A DNA stretch of 64,000 bases from Streptomyces sp. MMG1121. Its GTDB lineage: Bacteria; Actinomycetota; Actinomycetes; Streptomycetales; Streptomycetaceae. The position numbers and the translations under genes were made by a program. Numbering within the stretch: position 1 is the first letter of the stretch; every line of letters starts with the position of its first letter. The stretch is from positions 62,001-126,000 of the forward strand of contig NZ_LGDV01000096.1 in assembly GCF_001280015.1 (NCBI RefSeq). The letters are read 5' to 3'. Below, one piece after another: positions 44,193 to 52,977 of this stretch. The notes beneath the pieces are model-generated. The model had not been told where the DNA came from. It did no database searches and saw only the letters and a program-made list of their open reading frames with translations.

Positions 44193-45527
44193 CTAACCCC
44201 GTGCGCCCCGGCGCAGACTGCGGGCCTTGCGCGCCACCCGGCGGACCGTGGCGTTGCGCGGGATGAACGCCAGCTGGGCGGGCACCCCGCCCGGCAGGGC
44301 CAGCGAGGTCAGCCGCCGGCGCTTGAAGTAGCGCAGGGTCCGCGCGTTCTGGTGCTTCGCCAGCCAGTGTTCGACCTCCGGGCGCAGCCTCGGCAGGATC
44401 TTCGGCTGCATCGCGAAGCCCACCGCGCGCACCAGGGAGCCGAGCGCCTCGACGTCCATGCCCTGGCGCTGTTCCGTGACGGCGGCGCGTTCGCCCAGGT
44501 CGGGCAGCAGCGCGTCGACGATGGTGACCGGGATCCGGTTGCTGTTCTCGTACGGCGTCAGCTGCTCCAGCAGCAGTTCGGTGCCGATCCGGGCGACGGG
44601 CAGGCCGTAGAGGGCCTTCGCCGTGAGCAGGGCGGTGGAGAAGCAGCCGACGACCAGCGCGGGACGCATCCGCTGGTACAGCACCTCGGCCAGGACCGGG
44701 GTGTCGAGCACGGTCAGCTCGACCTTCAGCTTCCGCGCCTCCTGCTCCAGGGAGCGGGTGAAGCTCGCCGGTGCGGACGGGTGCGGCTTGAACACCACCT
44801 TGGTGTGCCCGAGCGCGGCCGCGCCCTTCAGCATCCGCACATGCAGGTTCTCCTCCTGTTCGGCGGTGAGGATCTCCAGCGCCGACAGGTACTGGCCCAG
44901 CAGCAGCGCCGGCTCCTCGATGGCCGGCAACTCGACGTCCACGGGCGCGAGTTCGGCGAGCACCTTGGTGAAGTCCGCGGTCGGCACCAGCTCGTCGGGC
45001 ACACCGAACTCGGTGAGCAGCAGCGGCTTCAGGCCCGGCACCAGGTCCAGGTGCAGCACCCGGTCCACCCGGGTGCCGACCAGCGGGTCGATCTTGTTGC
45101 GGGTGGGACCGTAGCTCATCAGACCGTCGGCGTAGACCGTCACCGGGGCGCCGGTGAAGATCTGGCCGAGCGCCAGGGAGGGGTTGACCTGGATCGACTC
45201 GACGACCAACTCCACGTCGTCCTCGCCCAGTCGCCACTCGTGGCGCAGGAAGCGTTCCCACAGCGGCATGTCGTCCACGCGCGGTGCCCAGCCGCCCGGG
45301 TGGAACGGGAAGATCGTCTCGTTGTACGAGATCACGTCGTCGAACCGGTCGCGCAGCTTCTCGAAACCGGGCGCCTCGTCCAGGCCGGGCGTCGTCTCCG
45401 GGGTGGCCGCGTTGTTGCAGACCAGCAGGATCCGCCGGTCGGCCGGGCGGAAGCAGCCGGAGTCCAGGGCGGCGGCGAGCGTGGCCGTGCCGTACAGCGT
45501 CGACGCCTGGAAGATCTGGGTGGTCAC
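44193..45527 (-). CDS. Polysialyltransferase-family glycosyltransferase
   Basis: A 444-residue protein with the features of bacterial polysialyltransferase-like GT-B enzymes: the early QASTLYGTATLAAALDSG, YADGLMSYG in place of D/E-D/E-G, the HP motif FKPHPSAP that binds CMP-sialic acid, and CFSTALLTAKAL with the Ser-Thr motif. The C-terminus is very basic. It probably adds or polymerises the nonulosonic acid made by the divergent operon. Start GTG 45527 overlaps the GT2 stop (GTGA). In S. coelicolor the matching region makes the wall polymer teichulosonic acid. Confidence 0.8.
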   Translation of the reverse strand: MTTQIFQASTLYGTATLAAALDSGCFRPADRRILLVCNNAATPETTPGLDEAPGFEKLRDRFDDVISYNETIFPFHPGGWAPRVDDMPLWERFLRHEWRLGEDDVELVVESIQVNPSLALGQIFTGAPVTVYADGLMSYGPTRNKIDPLVGTRVDRVLHLDLVPGLKPLLLTEFGVPDELVPTADFTKVLAELAPVDVELPAIEEPALLLGQYLSALEILTAEQEENLHVRMLKGAAALGHTKVVFKPHPSAPASFTRSLEQEARKLKVELTVLDTPVLAEVLYQRMRPALVVGCFSTALLTAKALYGLPVARIGTELLLEQLTPYENSNRIPVTIVDALLPDLGERAAVTEQRQGMDVEALGSLVRAVGFAMQPKILPRLRPEVEHWLAKHQNARTLRYFKRRRLTSLALPGGVPAQLAFIPRNATVRRVARKARSLRRGARG

Positions 45528-46501
45528 GCGGCGGCTCCCGCGGGGGCGGGCCGGCGGCGCAGCCGGCGCAGCTTGCCGGCGCGCTGGAGGTCCATGGAGT
45601 CCAGCGCCTCGTCCAGCACGCCCTGCGGCATGCGCCGCAGGGCCGCGGCACTCATGGATTTCAGTTTTCTCGCCACCGCTGGCTCGAACCTTTCGATGGA
45701 TCCCAGATGATGGGAAATGATGGCGCAATAGGTACGGACGGCCTTGGGCAACAGTTCGTCCGCCTGCGGGTCCTGGGCGGTTTCCGCGACGACCTGGTCG
45801 AACGCGCGAATGAAATCCAGCTGCCGGACATCACCGATCTGGGTGAGCGACGAGGCGACCCCGCGCCGGTAGAACACACCGAGCATGCTCACCGCGGCGA
45901 AGGATTCCGCCTCCCGGTGCAGCTTCCAGATCCACGGCCGGTCCTCGGCCGTGCGCAGCCCGTCGGTGAAGTGCAGCAGCCCCTTGTCCAGCAGCCGGCG
46001 GTGGTAGACGCCGGCCCACGCGTAGGCGTAGTCCACGGACGTCGACCGGTCGGCGGGCAGGATCGCCTCGCGCGGGTTCAGTACGACGCCCCGCCGCCCG
46101 ACCGGCACCCGGTGCACCTGGCGCGAGCGTGCGGTGCACTGCACATGGTCGGTGCGGATGAAGTCGCAGCCCAGCTCGTCCATGGCCGAGGCCAGCTGCG
46201 GGAAGTAGCCGGGGGCGAGCCAGTCGTCGCCGTCCAGGAAGGTCAGGTACTCGCCGCGCGCCCGGTCGATACCGGTGTTGCGCGCGGTCGCCAGCCCTCC
46301 GTTCTGCTCGTGCCGGACGTAGACCGCCCCGGGCAGCTCGCGCTCCGCGCGCGCGAGAATGTCTGGTGTCCCATCGCGGGAACAGTCGTCGACGAGAATG
46401 AATTCGAAGTCCTCACGCGCGTTCGCCTTCAGGCTCCTGAGCGTGTCGGGCGCGTATTGCTGCACGTTGTAGAACGGCACGATGACGGAGAGCTTGACCA
46501 C
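45524..46501 (-). CDS. Glycosyltransferase family 2
   Basis: A 325-residue GT-A enzyme. LSVIVPFYNVQQYAPDTLRS and FEFILVDDCSRDGTPDIL form the nucleotide-sugar site, with the metal-binding motif in YLTFLDGDDWLAPGY. RTAEDRPWIWKLH carries the catalytic-base region (xED). It has a long basic C-terminus, shared with related wall glycosyltransferases. It is the first gene of the three-gene minus-strand half of the nonulosonate cluster. It may build the primer or side chain; acceptor and donor are unknown. The GTG start has no strong ribosome-binding site. Confidence 0.83.
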   Translation of the reverse strand: MVKLSVIVPFYNVQQYAPDTLRSLKANAREDFEFILVDDCSRDGTPDILARAERELPGAVYVRHEQNGGLATARNTGIDRARGEYLTFLDGDDWLAPGYFPQLASAMDELGCDFIRTDHVQCTARSRQVHRVPVGRRGVVLNPREAILPADRSTSVDYAYAWAGVYHRRLLDKGLLHFTDGLRTAEDRPWIWKLHREAESFAAVSMLGVFYRRGVASSLTQIGDVRQLDFIRAFDQVVAETAQDPQADELLPKAVRTYCAIISHHLGSIERFEPAVARKLKSMSAAALRRMPQGVLDEALDSMDLQRAGKLRRLRRRPAPAGAAA

Positions 46502-46699
46502 GTCAGGGACGTTAGGGGGAAGCCCGTCATTCGTCTTGACGCTTTGCTTGATACCGGGTGAACGACACGTGGCGAAGCTGTGAACCGGGCTTTTTCCCGT
46601 TGACCTCACGGCCCGATTCGCCATTCGGCGATGTGCTGTTAACCCTTTGTTGCATTCAGGTTGGGCAGAACCTCGGAATGGCTTCCTAGCGTCTTCGAC
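46502..46699. promoter_or_regulatory. Divergent promoter region of the nonulosonate polymer cluster
   Basis: 198 bp, less GC-rich than its surroundings. It includes TCGCC-ATTC-GGCGA and AGGTT-GGGCAG-AACCT inverted repeats and a TAGCGT -10 candidate 7-12 bp before the plus-strand GTG, which would leave a very short leader. No known regulator site can be recognised. Confidence 0.4.
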
Positions 46700-48010
46700 G
46701 TGCCAGCAAGTGCTACGAAGTCCCTGCGGGTCGCCGTCCTCGCCGATTCCGACACCCGGTGGAAGTGGGGCGCGCTCACCGCGCAACGCCTCGCCCCCGC
46801 CACTGCCGAGATCCGGCTCGACGGCTACCTCCTGCGGGGGCGCGCCACCCCGACAGCCCGTCAGCTGAAGGAGGTGGGCGTCCGGGCGGACTCCCTCCGC
46901 GAGGTCACCGGCGTCGAGTTCCTGCGTGCGATGACCGAGCAGTCGTACGACATCCTCGTCCTCGCGCTGGTCGGCGGCGGAGTGCAGGCGATGCTGCACG
47001 GGCTGCGCCATGCCTGGGGTTCGGGCGAACGGCCCGTCGTCGTCACCGGCTACGTCGGTGTCGTCTACGAGAAGCTCGCCGACGGGCTGCTGCTGCGGCA
47101 CGGCGCCGACCTCGTCCTCGCCAACTCCCGCCACGACGCGGACCGGTTCCGGGCCGTGTACGAGGGGGTGGGCGCGGATGCCCGTGCGGTCACCGAGGTC
47201 GCGCTGCCCTTCCTCGGCGGGGCGCCGTACACCGGTGAGCACGAGCCGTACACCGTGGTGTTCGCGGCCCAGCCGTCCGTCCCGGACAGCCGCAAGGACC
47301 GTACGTACCTGCTGAACCGCCTCATCGAGCACGCCCGCAGGCACCCCGAGCGCGAGGTGCTGCTGAAGCTGCGCTCCAAGCCGGGCGAACACACCACCCA
47401 CATCGAGGAGCTTCCCTACCAGAAGCTGGTCCAGGGCAAGGACGTGCCCGCCAACTTCCGGCTGGTGTACGGACACATGGGCGAGGTGCTGGACCGCACC
47501 GACCTGCTCGTCACCATCAGCTCCACGGCCGCCCTGGAGTCGCTGCACCGCCGGATCCCCACGGTCGTCCTGACCGACCTGGGCGTGCGCGAGGTGCTCG
47601 GCAACCACCACTTCACCGGCTCGGGCTGCCTCGCCTCCTGGGACCAGCTCGACGCCGGGCACCGGCCGGCGGCGGACGAGGAGTGGGTGGCCCGGCAGGG
47701 GGTGGCGGCCGACGGAACGTACGACACGGCCTTCGACACCGCCCGCGAGCGCATCGCCGGACTGCTCGGCCGGAGCGGGGACCTGGCGCCCCTCGCCCCC
47801 TATTACACCCCCGAGACGGCGCCCGGATACCTGCCCGGCATCCTCGCCCGCCACCACCTGGGCCCCGACGGCGCCCCGCTGCCCGGCGCGCCCGCCGCCG
47901 ACAGGGAACCCGGACCGGTCCGCCAGATAGTGCGTCGCGCCGCCCGCGGTGCCTACCGCCACGGCGTGCAGCGGGTCGCCCCGGTGATCCGGCGGATGGG
48001 GGAGCTGTGA
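46700..48010 (+). CDS. DUF6716-type putative glycosyltransferase
   Basis: A 436-residue GT-B-like protein of a Streptomyces family with no proven activity. SLRVAVLADSDTRWKWGALT begins the first domain; EVLLKLRSKPGEHTTHIEEL resembles the donor-binding part of CDP-glycerol or sialic acid transferases, and VTISSTAALESLHRRIPTVV is the Ser-Ser/Thr motif of that group. The GTG at 46700 is chosen over longer frames. First gene of the plus-strand half, followed by the CMP-nonulosonate synthetase. Probably a second transferase for the same polymer. Confidence 0.72.
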   Translation: MPASATKSLRVAVLADSDTRWKWGALTAQRLAPATAEIRLDGYLLRGRATPTARQLKEVGVRADSLREVTGVEFLRAMTEQSYDILVLALVGGGVQAMLHGLRHAWGSGERPVVVTGYVGVVYEKLADGLLLRHGADLVLANSRHDADRFRAVYEGVGADARAVTEVALPFLGGAPYTGEHEPYTVVFAAQPSVPDSRKDRTYLLNRLIEHARRHPEREVLLKLRSKPGEHTTHIEELPYQKLVQGKDVPANFRLVYGHMGEVLDRTDLLVTISSTAALESLHRRIPTVVLTDLGVREVLGNHHFTGSGCLASWDQLDAGHRPAADEEWVARQGVAADGTYDTAFDTARERIAGLLGRSGDLAPLAPYYTPETAPGYLPGILARHHLGPDGAPLPGAPAADREPGPVRQIVRRAARGAYRHGVQRVAPVIRRMGEL

Positions 48011-48060
48011 CCTCGGCGTCCCAAGACCCCCGAGTCTCCCAGGACTCACCAGACTTCCAA

Positions 48061-48086
48061 GGCTTTCCAGGCTTTCCAGGCCTCCA
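48061..48086 (+). repeat. Short tandem repeat in an operon spacer
   Basis: GGCTTTCCA occurs twice in a row, followed by GGCCTCCA, within the 89-bp spacer before the CMP-nonulosonate synthetase gene. Similar CCAGACTTCCAA-type units precede it. It looks like slippage-derived sequence; no function can be assigned. Confidence 0.4.
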
Positions 48087-48099
48087 AGGAGTAGAGCCC

Positions 48100-49329
48100 A
48101 TGTCCAACCCGGAAGCGGGCCCAGGCGCGACGGTGCGCCGGGTGCTCGCGGTCATCCCCGCGCGCGGCGGCTCCAAGGGCGTGCCCGCCAAGAACCTCGC
48201 CCCCGTCGGCGGTGTCCCGCTGGTGGCGCGCGCGGTGCGCGAGTGCCGGGCGACCCGGCTGGTGACCGACGTCGTCGTCTCCACCGACGACCAGGCCATC
48301 GCCGCCGCCGCCCGGGAGGCCGGCGCCGAGGTCGTGCTGCGGCCCGCCGTCATCGCCGGGGACACGGCGACCTCCGAGGCCGCCGTCCTGCACGCCATGG
48401 ACGCCCACGAGGCGCTGCACGGCGCGGCGGTCGACGTGGTCCTGCTCGTGCAGTGCACCAGCCCGTTCATCATCCGTGAGGACATCGACGGGGTGGCCGG
48501 CGCGGTCGCCGAGAACGGCGCGGACACCGCCGTCACCGTCGCGCCCTTCCACGGCTTCGTCTGGCGCGAGGCCGACGCCGAGTCCGAGGGCGGGGTGGGC
48601 GTCAACCACGACAAGTCGTTCCGTCCCCGCCGCCAGGACCGTCCCCAGGACTTCCTGGAGACCGGCGCCGCCTACGCGATGGACGCGGCCGGGTTCCGCA
48701 AGCACCAGCACCGCTTCTTCGGCCGCACCGAACTCGTGCGCACCGACCCCGCGCGCGTGCTGGAGATCGACGACCCGCACGACCTGGCCCGCGCCCGCGC
48801 GCTGGCCCCCCTCTTCGACGCGGACCGCCCGGGTTCGCTGCCGACCGCCGACGACATCGACGCGGTCGTACTGGACTTCGACGGCACCCAGACCGACGAC
48901 CGGGTGCTGATCGACTCCGATGGACGGGAGTTCGTCTCCGTGCACCGCGGCGACGGACTCGGCATCGCGGCGCTGCGCAGAAGCGGCCTGAAGATGCTGA
49001 TCCTGTCCACGGAACAGAACCCTGTGGTCGCCGCCCGCGCCCGGAAGCTCAAGCTGCCGGTGCTGCACGGCATCGACCGCAAGGACCTCGCGCTGAAGCA
49101 GTGGTGCGAGGAGCAGGGCATCGCGCCGGAGCGCGTGCTCTACGTCGGCAACGACGTCAACGACCTCCCGTGCTTCGCCCTCGTCGGCTGGCCCGTGGCG
49201 GTCGCGAGCGCCCACGACGTCGTACGCGGCGCCGCACGCGCGGTCACCACTCTCCCCGGCGGTGACGGCGCGATCCGAGAGATCGCCAGCTGGATCCTCG
49301 GCCCCTCTCTCGATTCCCTCCCCAAGTAA
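48100..49329 (+). CDS. CMP-nonulosonate synthetase fused to HAD phosphatase (NeuA-KdsC type)
   Basis: A 409-residue bifunctional protein. Residues 1-240 are an acylneuraminate cytidylyltransferase: VIPARGGSKGVPAKN (19-32), VVVSTDD and LVQCTSPF. Residues 252-409 are a KdsC-like HAD domain with DFDGTQTDD (nucleophile Asp259, Asp261), LILSTEQN, Lys in IDRKDLALK and YVGNDVNDLPC. One protein may therefore dephosphorylate a nonulosonate-9-phosphate and then activate it with CMP. This fits Kdn synthesis, where the condensation product is Kdn-9-phosphate. The product assignment is inference. The next gene begins 13 bp on. Confidence 0.85.
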   Translation: MSNPEAGPGATVRRVLAVIPARGGSKGVPAKNLAPVGGVPLVARAVRECRATRLVTDVVVSTDDQAIAAAAREAGAEVVLRPAVIAGDTATSEAAVLHAMDAHEALHGAAVDVVLLVQCTSPFIIREDIDGVAGAVAENGADTAVTVAPFHGFVWREADAESEGGVGVNHDKSFRPRRQDRPQDFLETGAAYAMDAAGFRKHQHRFFGRTELVRTDPARVLEIDDPHDLARARALAPLFDADRPGSLPTADDIDAVVLDFDGTQTDDRVLIDSDGREFVSVHRGDGLGIAALRRSGLKMLILSTEQNPVVAARARKLKLPVLHGIDRKDLALKQWCEEQGIAPERVLYVGNDVNDLPCFALVGWPVAVASAHDVVRGAARAVTTLPGGDGAIREIASWILGPSLDSLPK

Positions 49330-49342
49330 GGACATCTCCCTG

Positions 49343-50281
49343 ATGAGCACCAACTCCCGTCTGCGTACGTTCGGTTCGCGCGAGGTCGGCCCCGGCAGGC
49401 CCGTCTACATCTGCGGCGAGATCGGCATCAACCACAACGGTGAGCTGGAGAACGCCTTCAAGCTGATCGACGTGGCCGCCGAGGCCGGCTGCGACGCCGT
49501 CAAGTTCCAGAAGCGCACCCCGGAGATCTGCACCCCGCGCGACCAGTGGGACATCGAGCGCGACACCCCCTGGGGCCGGATGACCTACATCGACTACCGC
49601 CACCGGGTGGAGTTCGGTGAGGACGAGTACCGCCAGATCGACGAGTACTGCAAGAGCAAGAACATCGACTGGTTCGCCTCCCCGTGGGACACCGAGGCCG
49701 TCGCCTTCCTGGAGAAGTTCGACGTCCCCGCCCACAAGGTGGCCTCCGCCTCCCTGACCGACGACGAGCTGCTGAAGGCCCTGCGCGGCACGGGCCGCTC
49801 GGTCATCCTCTCCACGGGCATGTCCACCCCGCGCCAGATCCGCCACGCGGTCGAGGTCTTGGGCAGCGACAACATCCTGATGTGCCACGCCACCTCCACC
49901 TACCCGGCGAAGGCCGAGGAGCTGAACCTCCGCGTGATCAACACGCTGGAGAAGGAGTTCCCGAACGTCCCGATCGGCTACTCCGGCCACGAGACGGGCC
50001 TGCAGACCACGCTGGCCGCGGTCGCCCTCGGCGCCACCTTCGTCGAGCGCCACATCACCCTCGACCGCGCGATGTGGGGCTCCGACCAGGCCGCTTCCGT
50101 GGAGCCGCAGGGTCTCACGCGTCTCGTCCGCGACATCCGCACCATCGAGGCCTCCCTCGGCGACGGCGTCAAGAAGGTCTACGACTCCGAGATGGGCCCG
50201 ATGAAGAAGCTGCGCCGCGTCGCCGGTGTGGTGGCCGAGGCGGAGATCGCGGCCGCGGCCGGCGAGCCGGTCACGGTCTGA
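49343..50281 (+). CDS. NeuB-type nonulosonic acid synthase lacking SAF domain
   Basis: A 312-residue PEP-dependent condensing enzyme. YICGEIGINHNGELENAFKL, CDAVKFQKRTPE, FASPWDTEAVAFL, ILSTGMST and YSGHETGLQTTLAAVALGAT with ERHITLDRAMWGSDQAAS are the NeuB barrel signatures. Family members usually end in an antifreeze-like SAF domain of ~60 residues that caps the neighbouring active site; here the protein stops just after KKLRRVAG and a short helix. It probably condenses a hexose or hexose-6-phosphate with PEP. The partner fused phosphatase favours a phosphorylated substrate. Confidence 0.87.
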   Translation: MSTNSRLRTFGSREVGPGRPVYICGEIGINHNGELENAFKLIDVAAEAGCDAVKFQKRTPEICTPRDQWDIERDTPWGRMTYIDYRHRVEFGEDEYRQIDEYCKSKNIDWFASPWDTEAVAFLEKFDVPAHKVASASLTDDELLKALRGTGRSVILSTGMSTPRQIRHAVEVLGSDNILMCHATSTYPAKAEELNLRVINTLEKEFPNVPIGYSGHETGLQTTLAAVALGATFVERHITLDRAMWGSDQAASVEPQGLTRLVRDIRTIEASLGDGVKKVYDSEMGPMKKLRRVAGVVAEAEIAAAAGEPVTV

Positions 50282-50334
50282 TCCCTGGCCTCTTGAGACC
50301 CTTACGTCTCCTACGACGGGACGGTCGTACACCG

Positions 50335-51483
50335 ATGAGCACCTGCGCCGGCCAGCCCGGCCACCCTCCCCGCACGCTCGCTTTCGTGGAGAGCCCGGTC
50401 CAGCTGCTGAACGTACTGGAGTGGGCGCATCTGCAGGGCCTGTGCGGCGCGGAGCCGGACCCCCTGCCGTCCGTGCCCGCGCAGGTACGGCGGACGGTGG
50501 CCGACGGGCTCCCCCAGGCCGGCGCGCAGCTCACGGTCGTCGTGCTGTCCCCGACCGATCCCATGACCCGGGGCCAGCTGCGCCGTATGGCGGACCTGGC
50601 CCGGGACGAGGGGCACAAGGTGCGCTGGGAGGAGGCGCGCGGCGGTACGGCCGCGCCCTTCGCGACGATCGGCGGCCTGGCGGGGCCCCTCCGCCGGGCC
50701 GACCGCATCGTCATGGGAGACCCGTTCTCCCGCTACGTACAGCTTCTGCTGACGATCACCCGCGCCCGCGACCTGGTGGTCGTGGACGACGGCACGGCGA
50801 CGATGGAGTTCGTGGCCCAACTGGCACGCGGCGAGCGCCTGGTCCGCTGGCACCGCAAGGGCGGCCGCCCGGGGCCCAGGGACCTGCTCTTCGCCCCGGT
50901 GTCGTCCTCGGCCCGCCGCCGGCTGACGCCGAGCGCGCGCCGAAGGGTGGAGGTCTTCTCCTCGATGCCGGTGACGGAGACGCCGGAGGGCGTGACGGTC
51001 ACCGTGAACGACTTCTCGTGGACCCGCTCCCGCTTCGGCCCGCCGCGCATCACCAAGGGCGCGGACATGGTCGGCACCTCGCTGGTGGAGACGGGGGTGG
51101 TGGACGTCGACCGCTACGTGGAGGCGGTCCGGAACCTGGCGAAGACGCACGGGGCGACCCGCTACTTCGCCCACCGCCGCGAGAGCACGGACAAGCTCCA
51201 CCGCCTGGCGACGGAGACCGGCCTGGAGATAGTCCGCCCGGACCTGCCCCTGGAACTGATCGCCCGCCGCGGCCCGATCGGGCGTACGATCCTCAGCTTC
51301 CCGTCGACGGTCGTCCACACCCTTCCGCTGGCGCTGGCCGGCACGGGGGTGCGGGTCGCGGTGTGCGACATCGACCCCTCCTGGCTCACCCAGAACGCGT
51401 CCCCGCGCGCCCAGGGCTTCCTGTCCGGGGTGACGGGCACGGCACGGGACGTGCACCGGCTGGAGGCGGTGGGGCTGGCCTAG
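50335..51483 (+). CDS. GT52-like putative sialyl/nonulosonyl transferase
   Basis: A 382-residue protein. The start TLAFVESPVQLLNVLEWAHL resembles the N-terminal fold of GT52/lipooligosaccharide sialyltransferases. VVVDDGTATMEFVAQL provides the D-D-G motif, and RYFAHRRESTDKLHRLA takes the place of the HP-E region. FPSTVVHTLPLAL gives the Ser-Thr motif. These match the general plan of CMP-sialic-acid transferases, but sequence similarity is distant. It is the last gene of the plus-strand operon, after synthase and CMP synthetase. A hairpin terminator follows. Confidence 0.65.
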   Translation: MSTCAGQPGHPPRTLAFVESPVQLLNVLEWAHLQGLCGAEPDPLPSVPAQVRRTVADGLPQAGAQLTVVVLSPTDPMTRGQLRRMADLARDEGHKVRWEEARGGTAAPFATIGGLAGPLRRADRIVMGDPFSRYVQLLLTITRARDLVVVDDGTATMEFVAQLARGERLVRWHRKGGRPGPRDLLFAPVSSSARRRLTPSARRRVEVFSSMPVTETPEGVTVTVNDFSWTRSRFGPPRITKGADMVGTSLVETGVVDVDRYVEAVRNLAKTHGATRYFAHRRESTDKLHRLATETGLEIVRPDLPLELIARRGPIGRTILSFPSTVVHTLPLALAGTGVRVAVCDIDPSWLTQNASPRAQGFLSGVTGTARDVHRLEAVGLA

Positions 51484-51490
51484 CCGGGCG

Positions 51491-51535
51491 GCTCCGCTCA
51501 CCGGGCCCCGGCGGCGCACGGCCGGGTGACGGAGC
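51491..51535 (+). terminator. Hairpin terminator after the nonulosonate operon
   Basis: GCTCCGCTCACC (51491-51502) pairs with GGTGACGGAGC (51525-51535), leaving one bulged C, and begins 8 bp after the stop codon. No T-run is present. It marks the end of the plus-strand polymer operon. Confidence 0.65.
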
Positions 51536-51741
51536 GGAGGCTCGGGTCCGGTTCCTGGACAAGTCGAGCAGGACTGTGGTGGGGCATGGTATCCGTGGAG
51601 GGAGAAACAGTGGTTTACCCATCAGAGTCCGCCGCCATGCGTCCGACGGTCAGATTTTCTTCCCCTAACGGGCTGAACTTTTGTTGATCGAGGGGTAGTT
51701 GACCAGCCGGGCGTCCTACCCTTCAGAGGGTGAAGCAATTG

Positions 51742-52977
51742 ATGTCCCTAGAGTCCGAGGCCGGCCTCGCGGGGGATGTGCTCCCCGGCGCGCTGAGCGA
51801 AGCCCTGCACGCCGAACTCGTCGCCTTCCGCCGCGACTTGCACATGCACCCCGAGCTGGGCAATCAGGAGTTCCGTACGACCGCCGCGATCAAGGAGCGG
51901 CTGGAGCAGGCCGGGCTCCGGCCCCGCGTGCTCGCCAAGGGAACCGGACTCGTGTGCGACATCGGGCTCACCGGAGGCGAGCGGCCCGTCGTCCCCCTCC
52001 TGGCCCTGCGTGCCGATATCGACGCCCTGCCCATCCCGGACACCAAGACCGACTGCCCGTATCGGTCGACCGTGCCCGACCGGGCGCACGCGTGCGGCCA
52101 TGACGTGCACACGACCGTGGTGCTGGGGACCGGGCTCGTGCTCGCCGAGTTGCACGCCAATGGCCTGCTGCCGCGACCCGTACGGCTGATCTTCCAGGCC
52201 GCCGAGGAGGTACTGCCCGGCGGCGCCATGGACGCGATCGAGGACGGGGCGCTGACCGGGGTGGGCCGGATCCTCGCCGTGCACTGCGACCCCCGGGTCG
52301 ACGCCGGGCGGATCGGCCTGCGGCACGGGCCGATCACCAGCGCGTGCGACCGGCTGGAGGTCGCCCTGGACGGGCCCGGCGGGCACACCGCCCGGCCGCA
52401 TCTGACCACCGACCTCGTCACCGCCGCCGCCCGCGTCGCCGTCGACGTGCCCGCGCTGATCGCCCGCCGCGTCGACACCCGGGTCGGGCTGGCGCTGACC
52501 TGGGGCCGGATCGAGTCGGGGCACGCCCCGAACGTCGTTCCGCAGCACGCCGAGCTGTCCGGGACCCTGCGTTGCCTGGATCTGGAGGCCTGGCGGCAGG
52601 CGCCCGACATCGTGCACGCGGCCATCGACGAGGTCGCCACCCTGCACCGCGCCAAGTCCGAGATCACCTACGTACGCGGGGTGCCCCCCGTCGTCAACGA
52701 CCGGGACTCCACCGACCTGCTGCGCCGCGCGATGTCGGCCCGGCGCGGCCGGGACTCCGTCGAGTCCACCGAGCAGAGCCTGGGCGGAGAGGACTTCTCC
52801 TGGTATCTGGAGCACGTCCCGGGGGCCATGGCCCGGCTCGGCGTCCGCAGGCCGGGCGAGCGCACCGTGCGTGACCTGCACCAGGGCGACTTCGACGCCG
52901 ACGAGCACGCGATCACGGTCGGCGTGGAGATGTTCACCGCGGCCGCCTTCCTGGACGCGAACGGCGCGGAAAGCTAA
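51742..52977 (+). CDS. M20-family amidohydrolase (N-acyl amino acid hydrolase type)
   Basis: A 411-residue metallopeptidase-like enzyme. LVAFRRDLHMHPELGNQEF, LALRADIDALPI, HACGHDVHTTVVLG and FQAAEEVLPGGAMDAIEDGA carry metal-binding His, Asp and Glu residues. QSLGGEDFSWYLEHVPGAMA is the second metal half. Related enzymes remove acyl groups from amino acids or hippurate. ATG 51742 is preferred because AGAGGG lies 11 bases upstream; a GTG four codons earlier overlaps that site. It stands alone between two operons. Confidence 0.83.
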   Translation: MSLESEAGLAGDVLPGALSEALHAELVAFRRDLHMHPELGNQEFRTTAAIKERLEQAGLRPRVLAKGTGLVCDIGLTGGERPVVPLLALRADIDALPIPDTKTDCPYRSTVPDRAHACGHDVHTTVVLGTGLVLAELHANGLLPRPVRLIFQAAEEVLPGGAMDAIEDGALTGVGRILAVHCDPRVDAGRIGLRHGPITSACDRLEVALDGPGGHTARPHLTTDLVTAAARVAVDVPALIARRVDTRVGLALTWGRIESGHAPNVVPQHAELSGTLRCLDLEAWRQAPDIVHAAIDEVATLHRAKSEITYVRGVPPVVNDRDSTDLLRRAMSARRGRDSVESTEQSLGGEDFSWYLEHVPGAMARLGVRRPGERTVRDLHQGDFDADEHAITVGVEMFTAAAFLDANGAES

